Assembly: GCA_031216915.1 (NCBI GenBank)
Contig: CM062294.1
Coordinates: forward strand, 395,551,217 to 395,615,216
DNA length: 64,000 nt
Origin: Pictodentalium vernedei
Taxonomy: Eukaryota; Mollusca; Scaphopoda; Dentaliida; Dentaliidae
Direction: 5' to 3'
Position 1 is the first letter of the stretch. The number at the start of each line of letters is the position of its first letter. Shown here piece by piece: positions 1-11,994 of this stretch. A model generated the notes under the pieces. The model ran no database searches. It saw only the letters and a program-made list of their open reading frames with translations, and was not told where the DNA came from. Position numbers and translations under genes: made by a program.

Positions 1-39
1 GTGTGTGGGGGTGCCCCCCACCCCAATCCTGGCAAAAAT

Positions 40-640
40 ATCCTATAGTTGGAAATTCGGAGGGCAAGTCATGAGGAGTCAACTCTGTTTCAAATCGGCA
101 AAAATTCCAACTGTTGCTATTTACAACTACAGTGTACGCAATATCGAGCTTCATAAGTATGCATGATGTTAATCGGTACGAGGTTTCTATAGTACCTTAC
201 TTATCGTAATAAAAAAGATCCTCGAAATGCACTTCAAGATAATCACATCATGTAAAATCGTTATCCTGAGTTAATTTCAGCATTCACAGTTACAAAATGA
301 TGAAACATGGAAAATTGATCACTCCTACATAAAATCTGATTTAATGTTAGGACAGTATGAATTACTCAAAGTTCTCAGCTTGAGCATTTGTTTAGCACAT
401 ATTCAATTCCCAAAATAATACCAAATATAATAACCTGATAATTCTATCATAAATGTGTTGGCATTTCAGTTACTAGAATCAATTTTATGCCCCCTTTCAT
501 TGCTTCATCTTCAAAATGTTTCTCGGTAGTGAATTTCCAGCTATGGGGAGGGATCGGGAGGGGGAGTCCCCTCGGTCCCTCTCCTAGTTGGAAATCCACT
601 ACCCTACACCCCCCCCCCCCCCCCTTAATCGAAAACCTCT
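40..640 (+). repeat. Dispersed repeat, inverted copy at 47,285-47,965
   Basis: The stretch from the TAGTTGGAAATTCGGAG word near 50 to the CTAGTTGGAAATCCACTACCC word near 600 reappears in reverse complement at 47,285-47,965 with scattered substitutions and small indels. Both copies hold a G/C-rich block of gggagg and ccctcc runs next to the GTTGGAAATYCACTA word. No coding potential is seen. The copies look like an ancient interspersed repeat family, class unknown. Confidence 0.75.
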
Positions 641-660
641 AGCCACCCACTTCCCTGACG

Positions 661-3600
661 AGAATCACCACCAAGAATCAAACCTTGTTGTTATTACAAA
701 ATGTCGCCCGTAGTTCCCACTGTTTTAAGTCGAATATCAGATGTGCTTGCAGGTGAGCAAACCAGTGGATATTGTCAAAGTATTGTTAAACAGTTGACGA
801 GAGGTGAGGAGACTTCTATAACGTCAACTATACCCAGATAACTGAAAACTGGTACCGAGAGTTTGACGACTGGTATGTTAAGTCGTCAAGTCTGATGATG
901 TGTTGTTCCTCTATTGATGAGGAGAAATTTTAACTTAGCACTCAACTGTCAAATTGTTTAATATGTACTGTCAGGTCAGACCTAACTTGCAGAACTGGAA
1001 CAGTGGGATGATACGTAGTCAGCTCTGACCAGTATTTAACTATCACGTACACCTCTAACAAAACATCCTCCAAGCCGTAGAATATTGAAGCGTGGAAATT
1101 CCTGTAAAAGTATGGAAACTTGACTGATAGAGGCACTCCTTTGGCTTCATTGGCAAAGGGTGCCTCATGTTCACTTGTTTCACTTGTTTCACTCGCTTGA
1201 GCCTCGAAGTCGCGCGATTGCTTGTTCAGCAGGAATTACGAAATCCTGCTCAAGGCCAGCCACGTTCCACTTGGTATAAAAGTGCCAGCAGAAGCCCAAA
1301 TCAAACACTCCGGTCAACGCTCACAGATCACAGACATGAGCTTATCATACTATTGGAGGATTTGTGGCTAGGCAGATTGTGACTGCCTTCAGAAATAACT
1401 ACCAACATGCTAGTTGAACGAACGTTGTTGATTTTACCAGAATTTAATCACATTGACGAATATTGTTGAAGCTTTATAGACTTATAACAGAATAAATATA
1501 CACAGAAAAGTACTTGTTTGCTGAAACGTCCACTTGCTGAAACTTCCAATATTTGCCAGACAGTCGAACCAACATACGGTACACGGATTAACTTGGGCCA
1601 CCGCATAAGAACCTTTTTCTGTTTTAAAAGACAATTTGTGGCTATTAAAATTCTTGAAGTCCTAAACTTATTCTTCCAAATCCACAAGGCGATCATCGGT
1701 GGGGGGGGGGGGGGGGTGGGGGGGGGGAGAGTGGGGGGGATACCCCGCTATGCCACAGGCCTCACAATCCATCTCAGGGATTCAAAAATTAATAACCTTT
1801 CCCCGGACTTCCACCATCGAGAGGGAGATGATCCCACACGAACTCTCCTCCAACATCAGCTTGCGCGCTCTCGGGGCATAACTGCGTGCTGAGATCCCAA
1901 TGCCAGTTAGAAAATCTGAATGCACCCACCCACCCCCGCCCCCACAGTGAAGACACTCGAGTTCCATCTCTGCAAAGATGTCGCTCATTAAATTTTTGCA
2001 ATGTGATTTCAGATAAAAAACAAACTTTTATTAAGGGCTTCCAAGTTAATATAAGTAATATGACATTTCTGGTTCAACATGTGTCATAGTATTGCATTCA
2101 GATAAGTCTGCCAGTTTGTTTGTTTTTTCTGTATTTAATTTTACAAGAACAGTCTTTGTTACTAGCATATTGATCAGGATGGCAGACTCAATTCCTTTTT
2201 CATTCGGTGTTATTTTGGTTTATCAGATGCACGTAAAATTTGCAGGGGCTTCGCGAAGATGAGTGACGGGGCTGGGGTTGTAAACCCAATTTGTCCCTGC
2301 TGGAAGGGTTTATGGCTGACCAATTATTCCAACAACAGTAGTAGACACGAATGAATCAAACTTTATTACCCAATGCCATTACCTGGTGCTTTAGTGGAGT
2401 CGCCAATGTTAAATTTCCATAGAAACCGGAACTTTGGTGGAGCTGACATGAAACCGGAACTTTGGTGGACCCGACATGAAACCGGAACGTTTGTTACCGG
2501 CTTTAATTATAGCATCAATTCAGTTTGCTTTTGTCATATTTTTTCAGTCAGAGGCAAAGTTTGTTTTTAGCTCTAACTGGATCCGGTAAGTGGTTTATTA
2601 CACAAATATTACTTTTCCTCTAGTTTCATATTTACAAATCCATACAGAACACTTAATCCCTATTGGCCTCGCGAGGAACACGGTGGCTCTGTGTACTAAG
2701 GCTTACTGCACGTCGATTGTGCACTTGTCTTCAACCAATGCTAACCCTGCTTGTGTTAAGGGGACGTCCAACCTAACTTTGGTCAAATTTCATGTAATGT
2801 TCTTTCAAGTCTAAAAAGACCCAAAATGCATAACCCCAATAAATTATATACCAAAATGCTTGGAGTGAAACATAGAACATGTGGACACTGAAATGTGCCA
2901 TGGAACTGCTCCCATGTGCAAATAGCACCACCTGAAAGTCTGCTATGGCATAAGTAAGAGAACAAAATTTTTACAATAAAATACCTTAAAATAAAATAAC
3001 AGCTGTATTCTATAAACATTGAAGTACATACTCGAAGAAATCTTTTCTTAATTCATGAAAGTAATAAAGATTGAGACCAAATGGTACAAGTGGAGTGCTC
3101 ACTGATTGAAGGCAGACATTTTCTTTTGTTTATGTTTTGATTTGGGGAGTTCAACAAAGGTCAACTTGAAGGTGTCCACAAGAAGAAGTATGGAAGGACA
3201 AAAGAGTGTCTCCCAATATAAAGATGTATGTGTCACTGTGGTGGTTTGGAAAGAAACTATGATATTCTCCTATGTAGAATGCACTGCAAAGTCATACATT
3301 GTAGGTGAATAAATATATTTACAAACCCCTTGCACTGTAACCCCTTTTTATCCCATGCATCAATTTGATAGTGATTAAATTGTTAAATTTGTCTGGTATA
3401 TCAATAAGTATAACAGCTTTGTTTACTCTTGGACACCAATACACTCATGATATCTGTTGGAGAAGAAATAAGGGTAACTGTAACCTGTCACTGCAATAAA
3501 CTACCTAATGTACTTAAAAGTACATTGTTATTCAAAACACATCAAATCAACCTTACATAACCATTATTGCACGTACTTTCCCCAAGGAGGCTTATTCGCA

Positions 3601-4700
3601 TATTGAGATCAGAAGGGCACATCCGGAGAGTCTCACATATTTTTTTCAAGAACTCCGTTCACAAAGCAATCCCCAAAAGGTGACAAGTGAGCTCCATTTG
3701 ACACAAAAAATTTCCCAAGGGGGGGGGGGGGGGGGGGGGGGGCTCTCTTCCTTGTATGACTCTACCTCCGGCACTCAAGGCATATGCCTTTTTCACAACA
3801 CCTAATATCCTTCAAATTGGAGTAGCAGTGGTTGAGATACAAGGGACAATGTTGGTACATGTAATGATGAATGGGTAAGACTAAGAGGTCACCACTGCAC
3901 GGCCCCAGATGCACCTTTGATTTTACAACTTCCAGGTCTGGGGAATAATAATCACAACACACCCACCTTATCAATTCATAATTAATGTAAAATAAAAGGA
4001 ATTATTACACACCAATTTAAAATTAAGGTTTGTTCACGGCATTCTGGGATGTGTGATAAAAATAAACTTTTATTGCACACGTGTGGGATACAGATTTTGG
4101 CACTTTTTTAATGTAAGAATGGAACCAGTCATATTTCTGGGGATACGGTACACGGGCCCGTTTCGATGCGATAGGTCATTTATTTTGATGTTGTAAAGTG
4201 GATGTTCGCAGTCTATAGTATCTGCGTTTATATTGTTTCTGAAGAAACTCATCTAGTAATGACTGTCCGACCATCAAAATAAACTTTCTAATTTATTTTC
4301 TTAACGTGAACAATAGTGACTGACTATTGATTAAATAACCCGATGGGTTAAAGTATGACATGGAAATGACTGACATACAGTTCAAACTAAAGAACAATGT
4401 AGACAGAATATGAAAGCGTCTATGAGTGACGTCATTTCGAATGAATGACGTTGCGCGAGCAAGTTTCTAGGTCACCAAATCGAAATCCAAAACAAATTGC
4501 CTGTCGATGTTCACTTGAATTCGTATGGATTCTGTACCCCTGTTAAAGGCTATAACACGAACTTTAATACATTTAAGCAGGAATAGTGAACAATACGATA
4601 ATTTCTCTTGGACAATAAGGATATAAATTTAATTTACGTGGGATGAATTGACAATGGCTACTGTAATCTTGACTAAAATCTTAACCGGTCTGTCAACCAG
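661..4700. other. Non-coding interval with G-tracts and short repeats
   Basis: I find no supported gene here. The interval holds long G homopolymers near 1,700-1,740 and 3,720-3,742. A two-to-three-copy repeat of about 30 bp (ACATGAAACCGGAACTTTGG) lies at about 2,420-2,490, and a SINE tail at 2,667-2,765. Short open frames (60-124 codons) lack start context, recognisable domains or splice structure. Confidence 0.6.
2667..2765 (+). repeat. SINE tail, 5S-SINE-related
   Basis: The segment GTACTAAGGCTTACTGCACG followed by a TCTTCAACCA...AACCCTGC stretch matches the 3' part of the SINE at 16,640-16,900 and inverse copies near 27,840 and 46,262. Only the tail is present, with no 5S-like head, so it is a truncated member. 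Confidence 0.6.
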
Positions 4701-5129
4701 TCGAGTAACAACAGTCGCAGGGAATTTGGAAGTCAGATCAACATGTGAGTTTTTTTTATAATTTCTCATTGATGGATTTTCCGAATTTACACCTATTGTT
4801 TTTTGTGAATGTGTGGTAACTTTTTGGTGGGGATCACATCAACCGTTCAGAATTCGCGCTGTAAAATTGAGGCACAAAAAGACGGTGAACTGTATTTCAG
4901 ATGAACAGTGTTTCATCGATCGAAGTGGTGACGCATTACAATTTGCAAATTTTTACTATGAATGAAAGTTCAATCAGCGAACGAAATAACAATAAGACTG
5001 GTCTCCTGCTTGTGAAGAATAATTTGGATTTTTGTCTTATTTTATTTCCTTTACTTCTCAGAAGGATAGGTTAATTCTCACTTAGTATTACCATAAAAGG
5101 CCTGTTTTAGAAATTTGCGAAGGTGTGTA

Positions 5130-5297
5130 ATAAATACAGAACCGCACAAGCGTTTGAATGGGTTAATGTTTATCGCACTCGTTTGGTTTGGTGCAGAATA
5201 CCACTCGAGGCTTCGCCTCTCGTGGTATTGCGCCCAACCAAACTCGTGCGATAAACATTAACCCATTCAAACGCTTGTGCGATTCTGTCTATTTATC
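5130..5297. repeat. Long near-perfect hairpin (about 75-bp arms)
   Basis: ACAGAACCGCACAAGCGTTT from 5,136 is mirrored by a reverse complement ending at 5,288. The arms run through GGGTTAATGTTTATCGCAC into a central CGAGGC-TTC-GCCTC loop. A fold-back MITE-type element is the simplest reading. It lies just beyond the 3' end of the Polinton A polymerase relic, but I see no matching hairpin at the other side of that element. Confidence 0.8.
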
Positions 5298-5356
5298 AAT
5301 TTTAATTAATTTATAGATGATGGGAAATATTTGGCTTCTTTCGCCTTCTCGTACTA

Positions 5357-7248
5357 TTAATTACATCTCTTGAATCTGTCTAATTCCTCTTGATTTTCTT
5401 GAATCCTATCGTCCTTAATCATATCCAAAGTCCAATGTCTGAGTGCGAAAGTGCTTATTTTATTGTCTAACATGAATCTCTTATCGTCGTCGGCCATCAG
5501 CAAAATCTTGGTTACTATTTTGTTATACACGTCGTGATTGTCGCTTCGAATTGATTTCATAGTCTTGTACACCGGTCCACTTCCAAACAGACAATCTTTA
5601 TACTCTCGGAAAGAGATGTTTTTCTTCACCACACACGCTTTAACTCCTTTGCACTTCTTGATCTCTTCATCTTCTAGGCGATAAGCGTACAGTTTCGGTC
5701 TCAAACCCACGAATTCGACGATTTGTTTACCCCTGCTCTTGTCCTTAAATTTACCCAACACATTTTTGTTGTCATTCGATTGAATGTTGGAGGGTGATCG
5801 ACGGGATAATTGCTCATGTCGAACCATGCAGTCTCGTCTAGAGATATAACTCGGTAGACGTCTTTCATCTCTATCTCATAAACCAAACTGTCCATGTCGG
5901 TGAACAATAGTTTGGCTTTCTCACCAAATTTCCCTTTGACGTAATTGTAGTGAAACTAGTACATCAATCGCTTGCTGATATCTAAGATGATCGGTCCGAG
6001 ATTATAGGGTTTATCGAAATTCAGGTGCGTCTTTTGCATGTGAACGGCCACTAGATTTTCGTTGAATATGGTTCGGTGTCTGTAATTGGGTATCACCACT
6101 AATTTTTTAGCTCTTTTCTCAGACGTGACAAGTCGATTGACAGTTCTCTTCCTGATGTTTTCCATCAATTTACCATACACGCAGTTGTTCATGAGTTTGA
6201 AGAAATCTTTTTTGAAATCGTTCTCAGCTAGAATTCTGGGATTCGTGTTGAGATCGATGTATTTTTTCATCCAAGGCTCTTCGTCGAATCGAATGACGCG
6301 ATGTATGTCGACGAATTTCATCCAATGATCGATGTATTGTTTCAACTTCTCACTGTAGACGATGTACTTACATTTGTTAAATAAATTGGGAATGAGTTTT
6401 TCATCGTCTCCTTTGATCGGTTCCATTCATTCGGGAGCTGGGGGATAATCATTGTGCAGATTGTGTAACTCTTCTGGATAGTTCAAATCAACTTCTAAAA
6501 TGCAAGGATAGTCTCTCCGTTTTTGAATCTCTTCCGGTTCTGTCACCCATTCAAAATTTCCAATTGGTAAAGGACGACTCATGGCCCAACCATACAGATT
6601 ATTAGCATCCCAATATTGTATGTATTTATTCGGTCATTCCGAATCAAAACTGGGTGTGGTTAAATACCAAGCTGGATCCAGATCGTAATTTCGACAACAT
6701 ACATTTCGAAAACTTTTGAACACATCTGCCAGGAGCAGAACGTCGGTCTTCAGATAAAGATTGTGATAATCTTTCATGGTTTTCATATCGAACGATTTCC
6801 ACACGTTTTTGGCGTGTTCATAATTCTCATCAGAAATGTCAGATTCGTATAATTTCAAATAAAAATCTTCTTTCAAAGGTAGCGTGGTGTCATCGAATCT
6901 CTTTACATCATTCATGTAATCATAAGAATGGACTCCTTTCCTCAACATGACATCTACTCGTTCTCTGAAGTGTTCGCTCGTGATTTTAAATTTATCCTTG
7001 CTCATGTTATCGACTAATTTTTCCAGAGCAGTCGACATGAATTTAAAACTGTTGATGAAACGTATGCCTCTATGAATGGATTTCGTTTTTTCTTCCAACA
7101 CCTCTCCATCGATTACTCTTTTCTTGTCCACGACCTTCCAATTCGTGAAGGAAATGTATCTTTCTTCGCTGTTCATGATGCAAGTTAATTCTTCGTGGGA
7201 GGGTCCAAGATTCTCCTTTCCCTTCGTCAATTGCTCGTTGAATTTCAT
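5357..7248 (-). pseudogene. Polinton A protein-primed DNA polymerase B, broken
   Basis: Consecutive minus-strand pieces carry family-B polymerase signatures of Polinton/adintovirus type. They are an Exo III-like YLKTD (7,248-6,634 piece), Pol A DANNLYGW (about 6,600), Pol B MNNCVYGK (6,426-5,956 piece) and Pol C written DMDSLVY instead of the usual DTDSxxY (5,907-5,701 piece). TGA stops at about 6,633 and 6,425, a TAG near 5,953 and frameshifts separate the pieces. Material between the exonuclease part and Pol A seems to be deleted. The N-terminal third and the zinc fingers seen in Polinton B are absent, and the motif spellings differ, so this is a different polymerase lineage. It cannot be functional as it stands. 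Confidence 0.88.
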
Positions 7249-7289
7249 TCGATATATCTTGTTTGTCTTGATTCTTGATTCTGAACCAC

Positions 7290-7776
7290 ATCACTCATTT
7301 TCCTTTTTTTTATTTTATTTTCTTTTGAAACTTGCAGTTCTTTGACGGCTTTTCGTTTGGTCATCTTCTTATTTTTCGCAACCGGAACGTTTTTTTTTTT
7401 TTCGACGTTGACATTTCGATTCCCTTTGCCACCTTTTTCTTCTCATTTTTCACAACCGAAACGTTTTTTAACGTCATTGCTATCAAAATTTTGATTGCCT
7501 TTTCATCGAGCAAACTATGTAACTCCTCACGCATGATCTCTCTAGGTCAGGTGTTACTGCAATCGGCTTATTTTTTTTCGCAATTCGAATCTGTTTCAGT
7601 TTGTTCACTTTTGATCATTCAATTTTTTTCTTTTTCTTTCCATTGCCTCGCAAATGAAACTCCTGTATGGCTTCAATTTTTTTTGATTTGGTTCTATGAT
7701 TTCTGAAATTTTTAATTTTTAATTTTTTACAAATCTTGTTTAACTGAGGTACGGTATACTCATCTAAATTTTCCAT
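7290..7776 (-). pseudogene. SAP-like/lysine-rich N-terminal remnant upstream of polymerase A
   Basis: From an ATG at 7,776 the minus strand reads about 53 codons beginning MENLDEYTVPQLNKICKKLK, which resembles a SAP-type helix-turn-helix DNA-binding motif. A lysine-rich tail follows and then a TGA stop. More lysine-rich frames continue to about 7,290 with further stops. It may be the broken N-terminal region of the Polinton A polymerase or a separate small DNA-binding gene. The opposite-strand frames here are phenylalanine-rich shadows of the lysine codons. Confidence 0.45.
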
Positions 7777-7904
7777 TTTTTTTATTTGTTTGCTTCATTT
7801 GTAAGAATATATTTTTTTTGGAATTTTGTATTTAAATAATAACTTGTTAAAAAGTTTTAAAATAGTCTTTATATATATATGTTCTAATTCCCTCAAAAAA
7901 AATT

Positions 7905-8420
7905 TTTTCGGTGAAATTAATCAATTTTTTTATGTTCCTTAACGTGAGAAAAAAATGAATTAATATGAGAAAAAAGGACATTAAAATTTAAACTTTTTAT
8001 TTATATAAATAAAGAGAAAAAAACACTTTTACAGCAAATTTCACATTAAAGAAAATTAAAATTAAAAACTTTTTTGTATATATATAGAGAGAGAGAGAAA
8101 GAAAACAAAAACTTTTTAACAAATTATTATTTAAAACTCAAAATTCAAAAAACAAAAAAAAGATTAATCGATTTTTATGTTCCTTAACATGAGAAAAAAA
8201 TGAATTAGTATGAGAAAAAAGGACGTTAAAATTTAAACTTTTTATTTATATATATAAAGAGAGAAAAACACTTTTACCAAAAAAAATTTTCATATTGAAG
8301 AAAATTAAAATTAAAAACTTTTTTCTATATACATAGAGAGAAAAAAAAACAACTTTTTTACCAAATTATTATTTAAACACAAAATTCCAAAAATATATAT
8401 TATTTTCAATAATTCATAAA
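7905..8420. repeat. AT-rich tandem duplication, about 257-bp unit, two copies
   Basis: The block containing ATGAGAAAAAAGGACRTTAAA, CTTTTTATTTATATA and GAAAATTAAAATTAAAAACT occurs at about 7,905-8,160 and again at about 8,161-8,420 in the same orientation. The AT content is extreme, and no gene is visible. It separates the minus-strand polymerase relic from a plus-strand small gene in Polinton A. Confidence 0.75.
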
Positions 8421-8462
8421 AACAAAAAACAAATAATCGATCATGACAACAACACCTAAAAG

Positions 8463-8953
8463 ATGCAATTGAAATTGAAACAAGTTGAAACGTGTAAGAA
8501 ACTCGGTTGTAAAATCTACAGATTACAACAACATGATGCCATCGAATTGAACGAAGTTGAGACGAAGGGCTTAAGCACAAATACAACAAATATAGCATAC
8601 CTTTGAAATTGGACGAAGCCACGCTCGATTTGTTTTACGAGTATGAAAGTGATCTACAAAATATCGTCGTTGCCGAAGACAGAGAATTCGACAAGAGCAA
8701 TTTGTCATTACCCTATGAAAGTTACATATATCCAAAAATCTATCTCGAACTCGTGAACAAATCGGGTGGTGAGAGTGCATTGACCGAAGTAAAAAAAACT
8801 CGCAAAAGTAAAGATAAACATTCAACACACTTGCAAAAATGGAGAAGACACGACCGCCAACATGCTAATAACGGACTTGAAAATATAAAAAAAACAGAGA
8901 GACTGATTTTTAACGAAGAAGAAGAGAAAAAAAGAAAAAGTAATGAGATCTAG
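8463..8953 (+). pseudogene. Plus-strand hypothetical gene of Polinton A, one frameshift
   Basis: An ATG at 8,463 opens a frame starting MQLKLKQVETCKKLGCKIY that closes near 8,605. A second frame continues without visible break in composition from about 8,575 to 8,953 (ending in KKRKSNEI), so one small indel near 8,570 probably split a protein of about 160 residues. It has an acidic middle (EYESDLQNIVVAEDREF) and a basic, low-complexity C-terminus. I do not recognise the family. It is the only plus-strand gene candidate in Polinton A and converges on the minus-strand frame at 8,950-9,279. Confidence 0.45.
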
Positions 8954-8987
8954 AGATGTTCAACCTCTCTAGATCTCATTACTTTTT
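8935..8987. terminator. 21-bp-arm palindrome between convergent frames
   Basis: AAAAAGTAATGAGATCTAGAG at 8,935-8,955 is exactly inverted at 8,967-8,987 around an 11-nt loop. The plus-strand frame ends inside one arm and the minus-strand frame ends inside the other, so both would share the same 3' codons and a strong RNA hairpin. A role in termination or 3'-end formation is an inference. Confidence 0.55.
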
Positions 8988-9279
8988 TTTGTTTTCCTCC
9001 TCCTTCTTTCTTCTTCTTTCTTTTTCTTCTCCATATTTCTTCTTCTTCTTCTTCTTCTTCACTATCGCCCATATATATCATAATAACGTTTCCTTGTTTC
9101 TCCACTTTCAGCGTCGATTCTTCTTTTCTTTTTTTGTTATATATTATGTTTTTATAATAACACATTTGTTTCTCTCTATCATAATTATCAACGAATGTGG
9201 TGCATCTCTTGGCAGCACTCACATCATTACCATTCTCTTCAGAAGGTGGTGGTAGTGGTGGTGGTGGAAAACAACTCAT
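8950..9279 (-). CDS. Hypothetical low-complexity protein, Polinton A
   Basis: This is an intact 109-codon frame from an ATG. It has a proline-rich start (MSCFPPPPLPPP), a middle with cysteines, an acidic Glu run and a basic Lys-rich end. Such composition can arise from purine-rich non-coding DNA, so the call is weak. Support comes from its position between minus-strand virion genes and the polymerase relic, and from its end in the palindrome at 8,935-8,987. Upstream, 9,291-9,389 has a further 32-codon minus-strand frame rich in Lys/Glu that may be another remnant. No family is recognised. Confidence 0.25.
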   Translation of the reverse strand: MSCFPPPPLPPPSEENGNDVSAAKRCTTFVDNYDREKQMCYYKNIIYNKKRKEESTLKVEKQGNVIMIYMGDSEEEEEEEEIWRRKRKKKKEGGGKQKKVMRSREVEHL

Positions 9280-9525
9280 TCTTCTTCTTTTTAATTTCCT
9301 CTATCCCAATCTTTTTTAAACTCTTTTTTCAGTTCTTTCCTGAGATATTCATCATTAGCATCCAATTGTTTTTCCACTACTTTTCCCATTCTTTCCCATG
9401 CTATTCATCATTATCGTTAAAAAAAGCCAACCTTTTTATCCATTTTTTATATTTTTTTTTATACTTTCTATAATTTATATTTTTATACTTTGTATAATTA
9501 TATATTTTTTATTTTTTTTTTTACT

Positions 9526-10110
9526 TTATAATAACATACTCAAAAGTGGTATATTCTGAAATGGCGAATTCGGACCAAACAGCAAACCCTCACCGAGTTG
9601 CGTAGTGTTCTGTCCACTCTTCAGATAGAGACTGTTTCCACTGAAAGAGTTGTCACCTCTAGTGGATTGTAGATACAATCCTTCACCGTCGTCTATGTGG
9701 ATGCGACACACAACTTCTCCCTTCTTCAAAAACAGTCTGCTAACACCTATTAATTTATGAACTGCCAAACTCGCGTGTCCCGAGAGAGCTCCCACGCCAA
9801 GAGTCTGCCCGATAGTGGGCAATAGTTTTACAGCTAGTCCTGCCAATAGCAGTAGGAAACTGCTTTTCATTTTCATATTGTAACTCAATTGAGTGGGACT
9901 CAATTTCGCCATCAACCCTCTTCCATCACGAATCACTTTCTCCATCCTTTTAATTTGAGTTCTGGTCCAGGCGATTTGATCGTTACCACCACTCGTCAGA
10001 GCTTTGCGAGTGAATTTGAATCTCACAGGCTCGCCTCGAGTTAACGCTCTCTCAAGTTTCTTCCTCTGTCCTTTGGATATGTTCACGTTTTTAATCACGT
10101 ATTCAGTCAT
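9526..10110 (-). CDS. Polinton minor virion protein with GEGL/NSPF C-terminus
   Basis: The ATG at 10,110 (MTEYVIKNVNISKGQ) gives about 194 residues. An earlier in-frame TTG start would add 12, but ATG is preferred. The order is: basic N-terminus; a central hydrophobic stretch (SSFLLLLAGLAVKLLPTIGQ) with small-residue ALSGHAS; then short repeated glycine motifs (GEGLYL, GNSLYL, GEGLLFG); and an ending NSPFQNIPLL. I recall this layout from a conserved uncharacterised family in Polinton-like elements of cnidarians and other invertebrates. A pVI-like membrane-active role is possible but inferred. The frame is intact, unlike its neighbours. Confidence 0.6.
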   Translation of the reverse strand: MTEYVIKNVNISKGQRKKLERALTRGEPVRFKFTRKALTSGGNDQIAWTRTQIKRMEKVIRDGRGLMAKLSPTQLSYNMKMKSSFLLLLAGLAVKLLPTIGQTLGVGALSGHASLAVHKLIGVSRLFLKKGEVVCRIHIDDGEGLYLQSTRGDNSFSGNSLYLKSGQNTTQLGEGLLFGPNSPFQNIPLLSMLL

Positions 10111-10270
10111 ATTTCTTTTTTTCCTTTTAAAATATATTTTGTTCAATTGTTTTTTTTGTTTTAATAATAATTATATATATTAAATATTTTTTTTTTGTAA
10201 ATTAATATTGCGTTTATTTCATTTTTTTATTATATATATATGCAATATTTTTTTTTTTTTTTTTGCTTTT

Positions 10271-11027
10271 TTATATTTCTCTTATGTGAAATCGTATCAT
10301 CACCCTCTCTCTATGAAGATCTAACAGTTCACCATTTTGATCCATCAACATGGTTTTGAGACTATACAACGTGTCTAAAATCATGGGTAGATAAACTAAA
10401 TTTTGAGGTCGTTCCATGATTGTATAACCTGGCAACATGTTTGGAAAGAAGGAATAGATCATCAGTTGAGCGCTACCATTCACATAGCTTCCAGCAATCA
10501 CGTCCACATTCACCAGAATGCTATTGACGGCGAGAATGTCGACCATATTTTCGGATGCCGCGTGACCTCGATATATCTTTTGATCGAATCCCAGCATCTT
10601 GCTGATAGAATTGTCCATGTTGAAATCCACTCAAAAATTATATTCCAAATCCAACATCGTCTGTAAAGTATTAGGGTTGGGAGCTAGTCTGATCTTGTTG
10701 CTTCCCTTTCCATCCGTCTTCATTTACATCTGAATGTAATTGTTCAAATTGTCTATGTCGTAACTTCCTTTGGGAATTCGAATCTCCAACCAATCCACTC
10801 CATCAGAATACTTGAATGAGTTATTCTTTTCCGTGACGTTGGGAAAGGAATAATAAGTCTCCAGATTCATCAACGCCATCTCGTATCTTTTCTCTCTATT
10901 CAATTCGATGGAAGGTTCGAATTTCATCGTGAATCGAGTTGAATCACCACTCACCATGATTTGAATGGATTGTTTTGCAGCTGTATTCTCGGCTATCCAT
11001 TCTAACAATTCTTCTTGTTCAAAACAT
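10271..11027 (-). pseudogene. Polinton A penton-like minor capsid protein, broken
   Basis: The minus strand reads an N-terminal piece (11,008-10,724) with FTMKFEPSIELNREKRYEMAL and SYDIDNLNNYIQ, and a C-terminal piece (10,630-10,271) with HAASENMVDI and LDLHRERVMIRFHI. They lie in the same frame, separated by TAA (about 10,724) and TGA (about 10,633) with coding-like sequence between. A one-base shift at the start links the ATG at 11,027 to the main frame. Order, length of about 240 residues and the beta-rich N-terminal pattern match the 248-residue penton-like protein of Polinton B (33,790-34,536). The proposed function is single-jelly-roll vertex protein. Confidence 0.65.
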
Positions 11028-11087
11028 TATATTTTTATTTTTATTTAGTTTTTCAAAACTAAATTATTGATGATTTATTATTATTTT

Positions 11088-11907
11088 CTAATTTTTGTTT
11101 TCACTCTCTATTTTATTATCATCAGAAACATAAAACTTGTCGAATCTGCTCCGATATTTTCCGCGATTAAATTCGCTAGTCAAATCGATCACAACGAAAT
11201 TGTAGAGTCCTCCATCCCAAGCCCTCTTGCAGAATCTCCTGAATTCTGCTATGCTCATGTCGTTTGCAACGTGATCTCCGTAGATGTGATTGAGATTCTT
11301 GAGATCCTGGCAAACGAGACACAGGAAATTAGTGTTCTCTCTTATTGTCTGTCTGGGCAGTCGAAAATAATTCTGTGACAGGTAGAAACAGTCCACGTTG
11401 CTGTGACGAACGCTAATGTTATACGATTCGCATCAGTTCTGTCTCTCCAAAAGCAAAATCGTCGAAAATCATGAGATTCTTATCTTCCGATTTCAATTCT
11501 CTAGGATCCGGAACGTCACTAGCGTTCTCATAAAATCGACACTCGACGTTCGAAGATGCATTTCTCTTCATCAATTCCATTGCCGCACCATCCAAAATGG
11601 TCAAAAGAGAAGCTTCACTTTTGTCGAATTCCTCCCTACTGTCAAACATTCTGGCTATGACGTTCTTGGGCAATCTACGATCCATGCACTCTCGAAGCAA
11701 TCTGTATTCGGGTTGAAACAAACTCTTGCCAAACAGGAATAATCTGTCGTAATCCAACCAGTCGGGTTGCGACAACAGATTCATCAACAGATTGGTCTTT
11801 CCACAATTCGATTTTTCCACTATCAAACCTTTTATGCTTTTGGGAAAGAACTCATTATTCAACCTCTTGGTCATGACGTCGTTCCAAGACATATCTTTGA
11901 TGTTCAT
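11088..11907 (-). pseudogene. Polinton A genome-packaging ATPase, frameshifted
   Basis: The first piece (11,907-11,419) starts at an ATG and has a P-loop-like IVEKSNCGKTNLL, where the first glycine of GxxxxGK(S/T) looks changed to Glu, and a Walker B-like NLMIFDDF. The second piece (11,396-11,088) continues the family (CFYLSQNYFRLPRQTIREN, NFVVIDL) in another frame, so a small indel near 11,400 disrupts the gene. It is an FtsK/HerA-superfamily (A32-like) ATPase that would pump DNA into capsids. The Polinton B counterpart (36,807-37,412) is shorter and clearly diverged. Confidence 0.8.
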
Positions 11908-11994
11908 CTTTTTTATTTTTTGTTATTTTTTAGATTTTTAAACACAGTTTTTTAGGTTTTTTTCAAACTCAGTTTTATAAATATTATTATTTAT

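Noticed and set aside
7076-9473. Phe/Ser-rich plus-strand frames around 7.1-7.7 kb and 8.96-9.47 kb
   Set aside because: Shadows of lysine/glutamate-rich minus-strand sequence and AT/pyrimidine-rich spacers.
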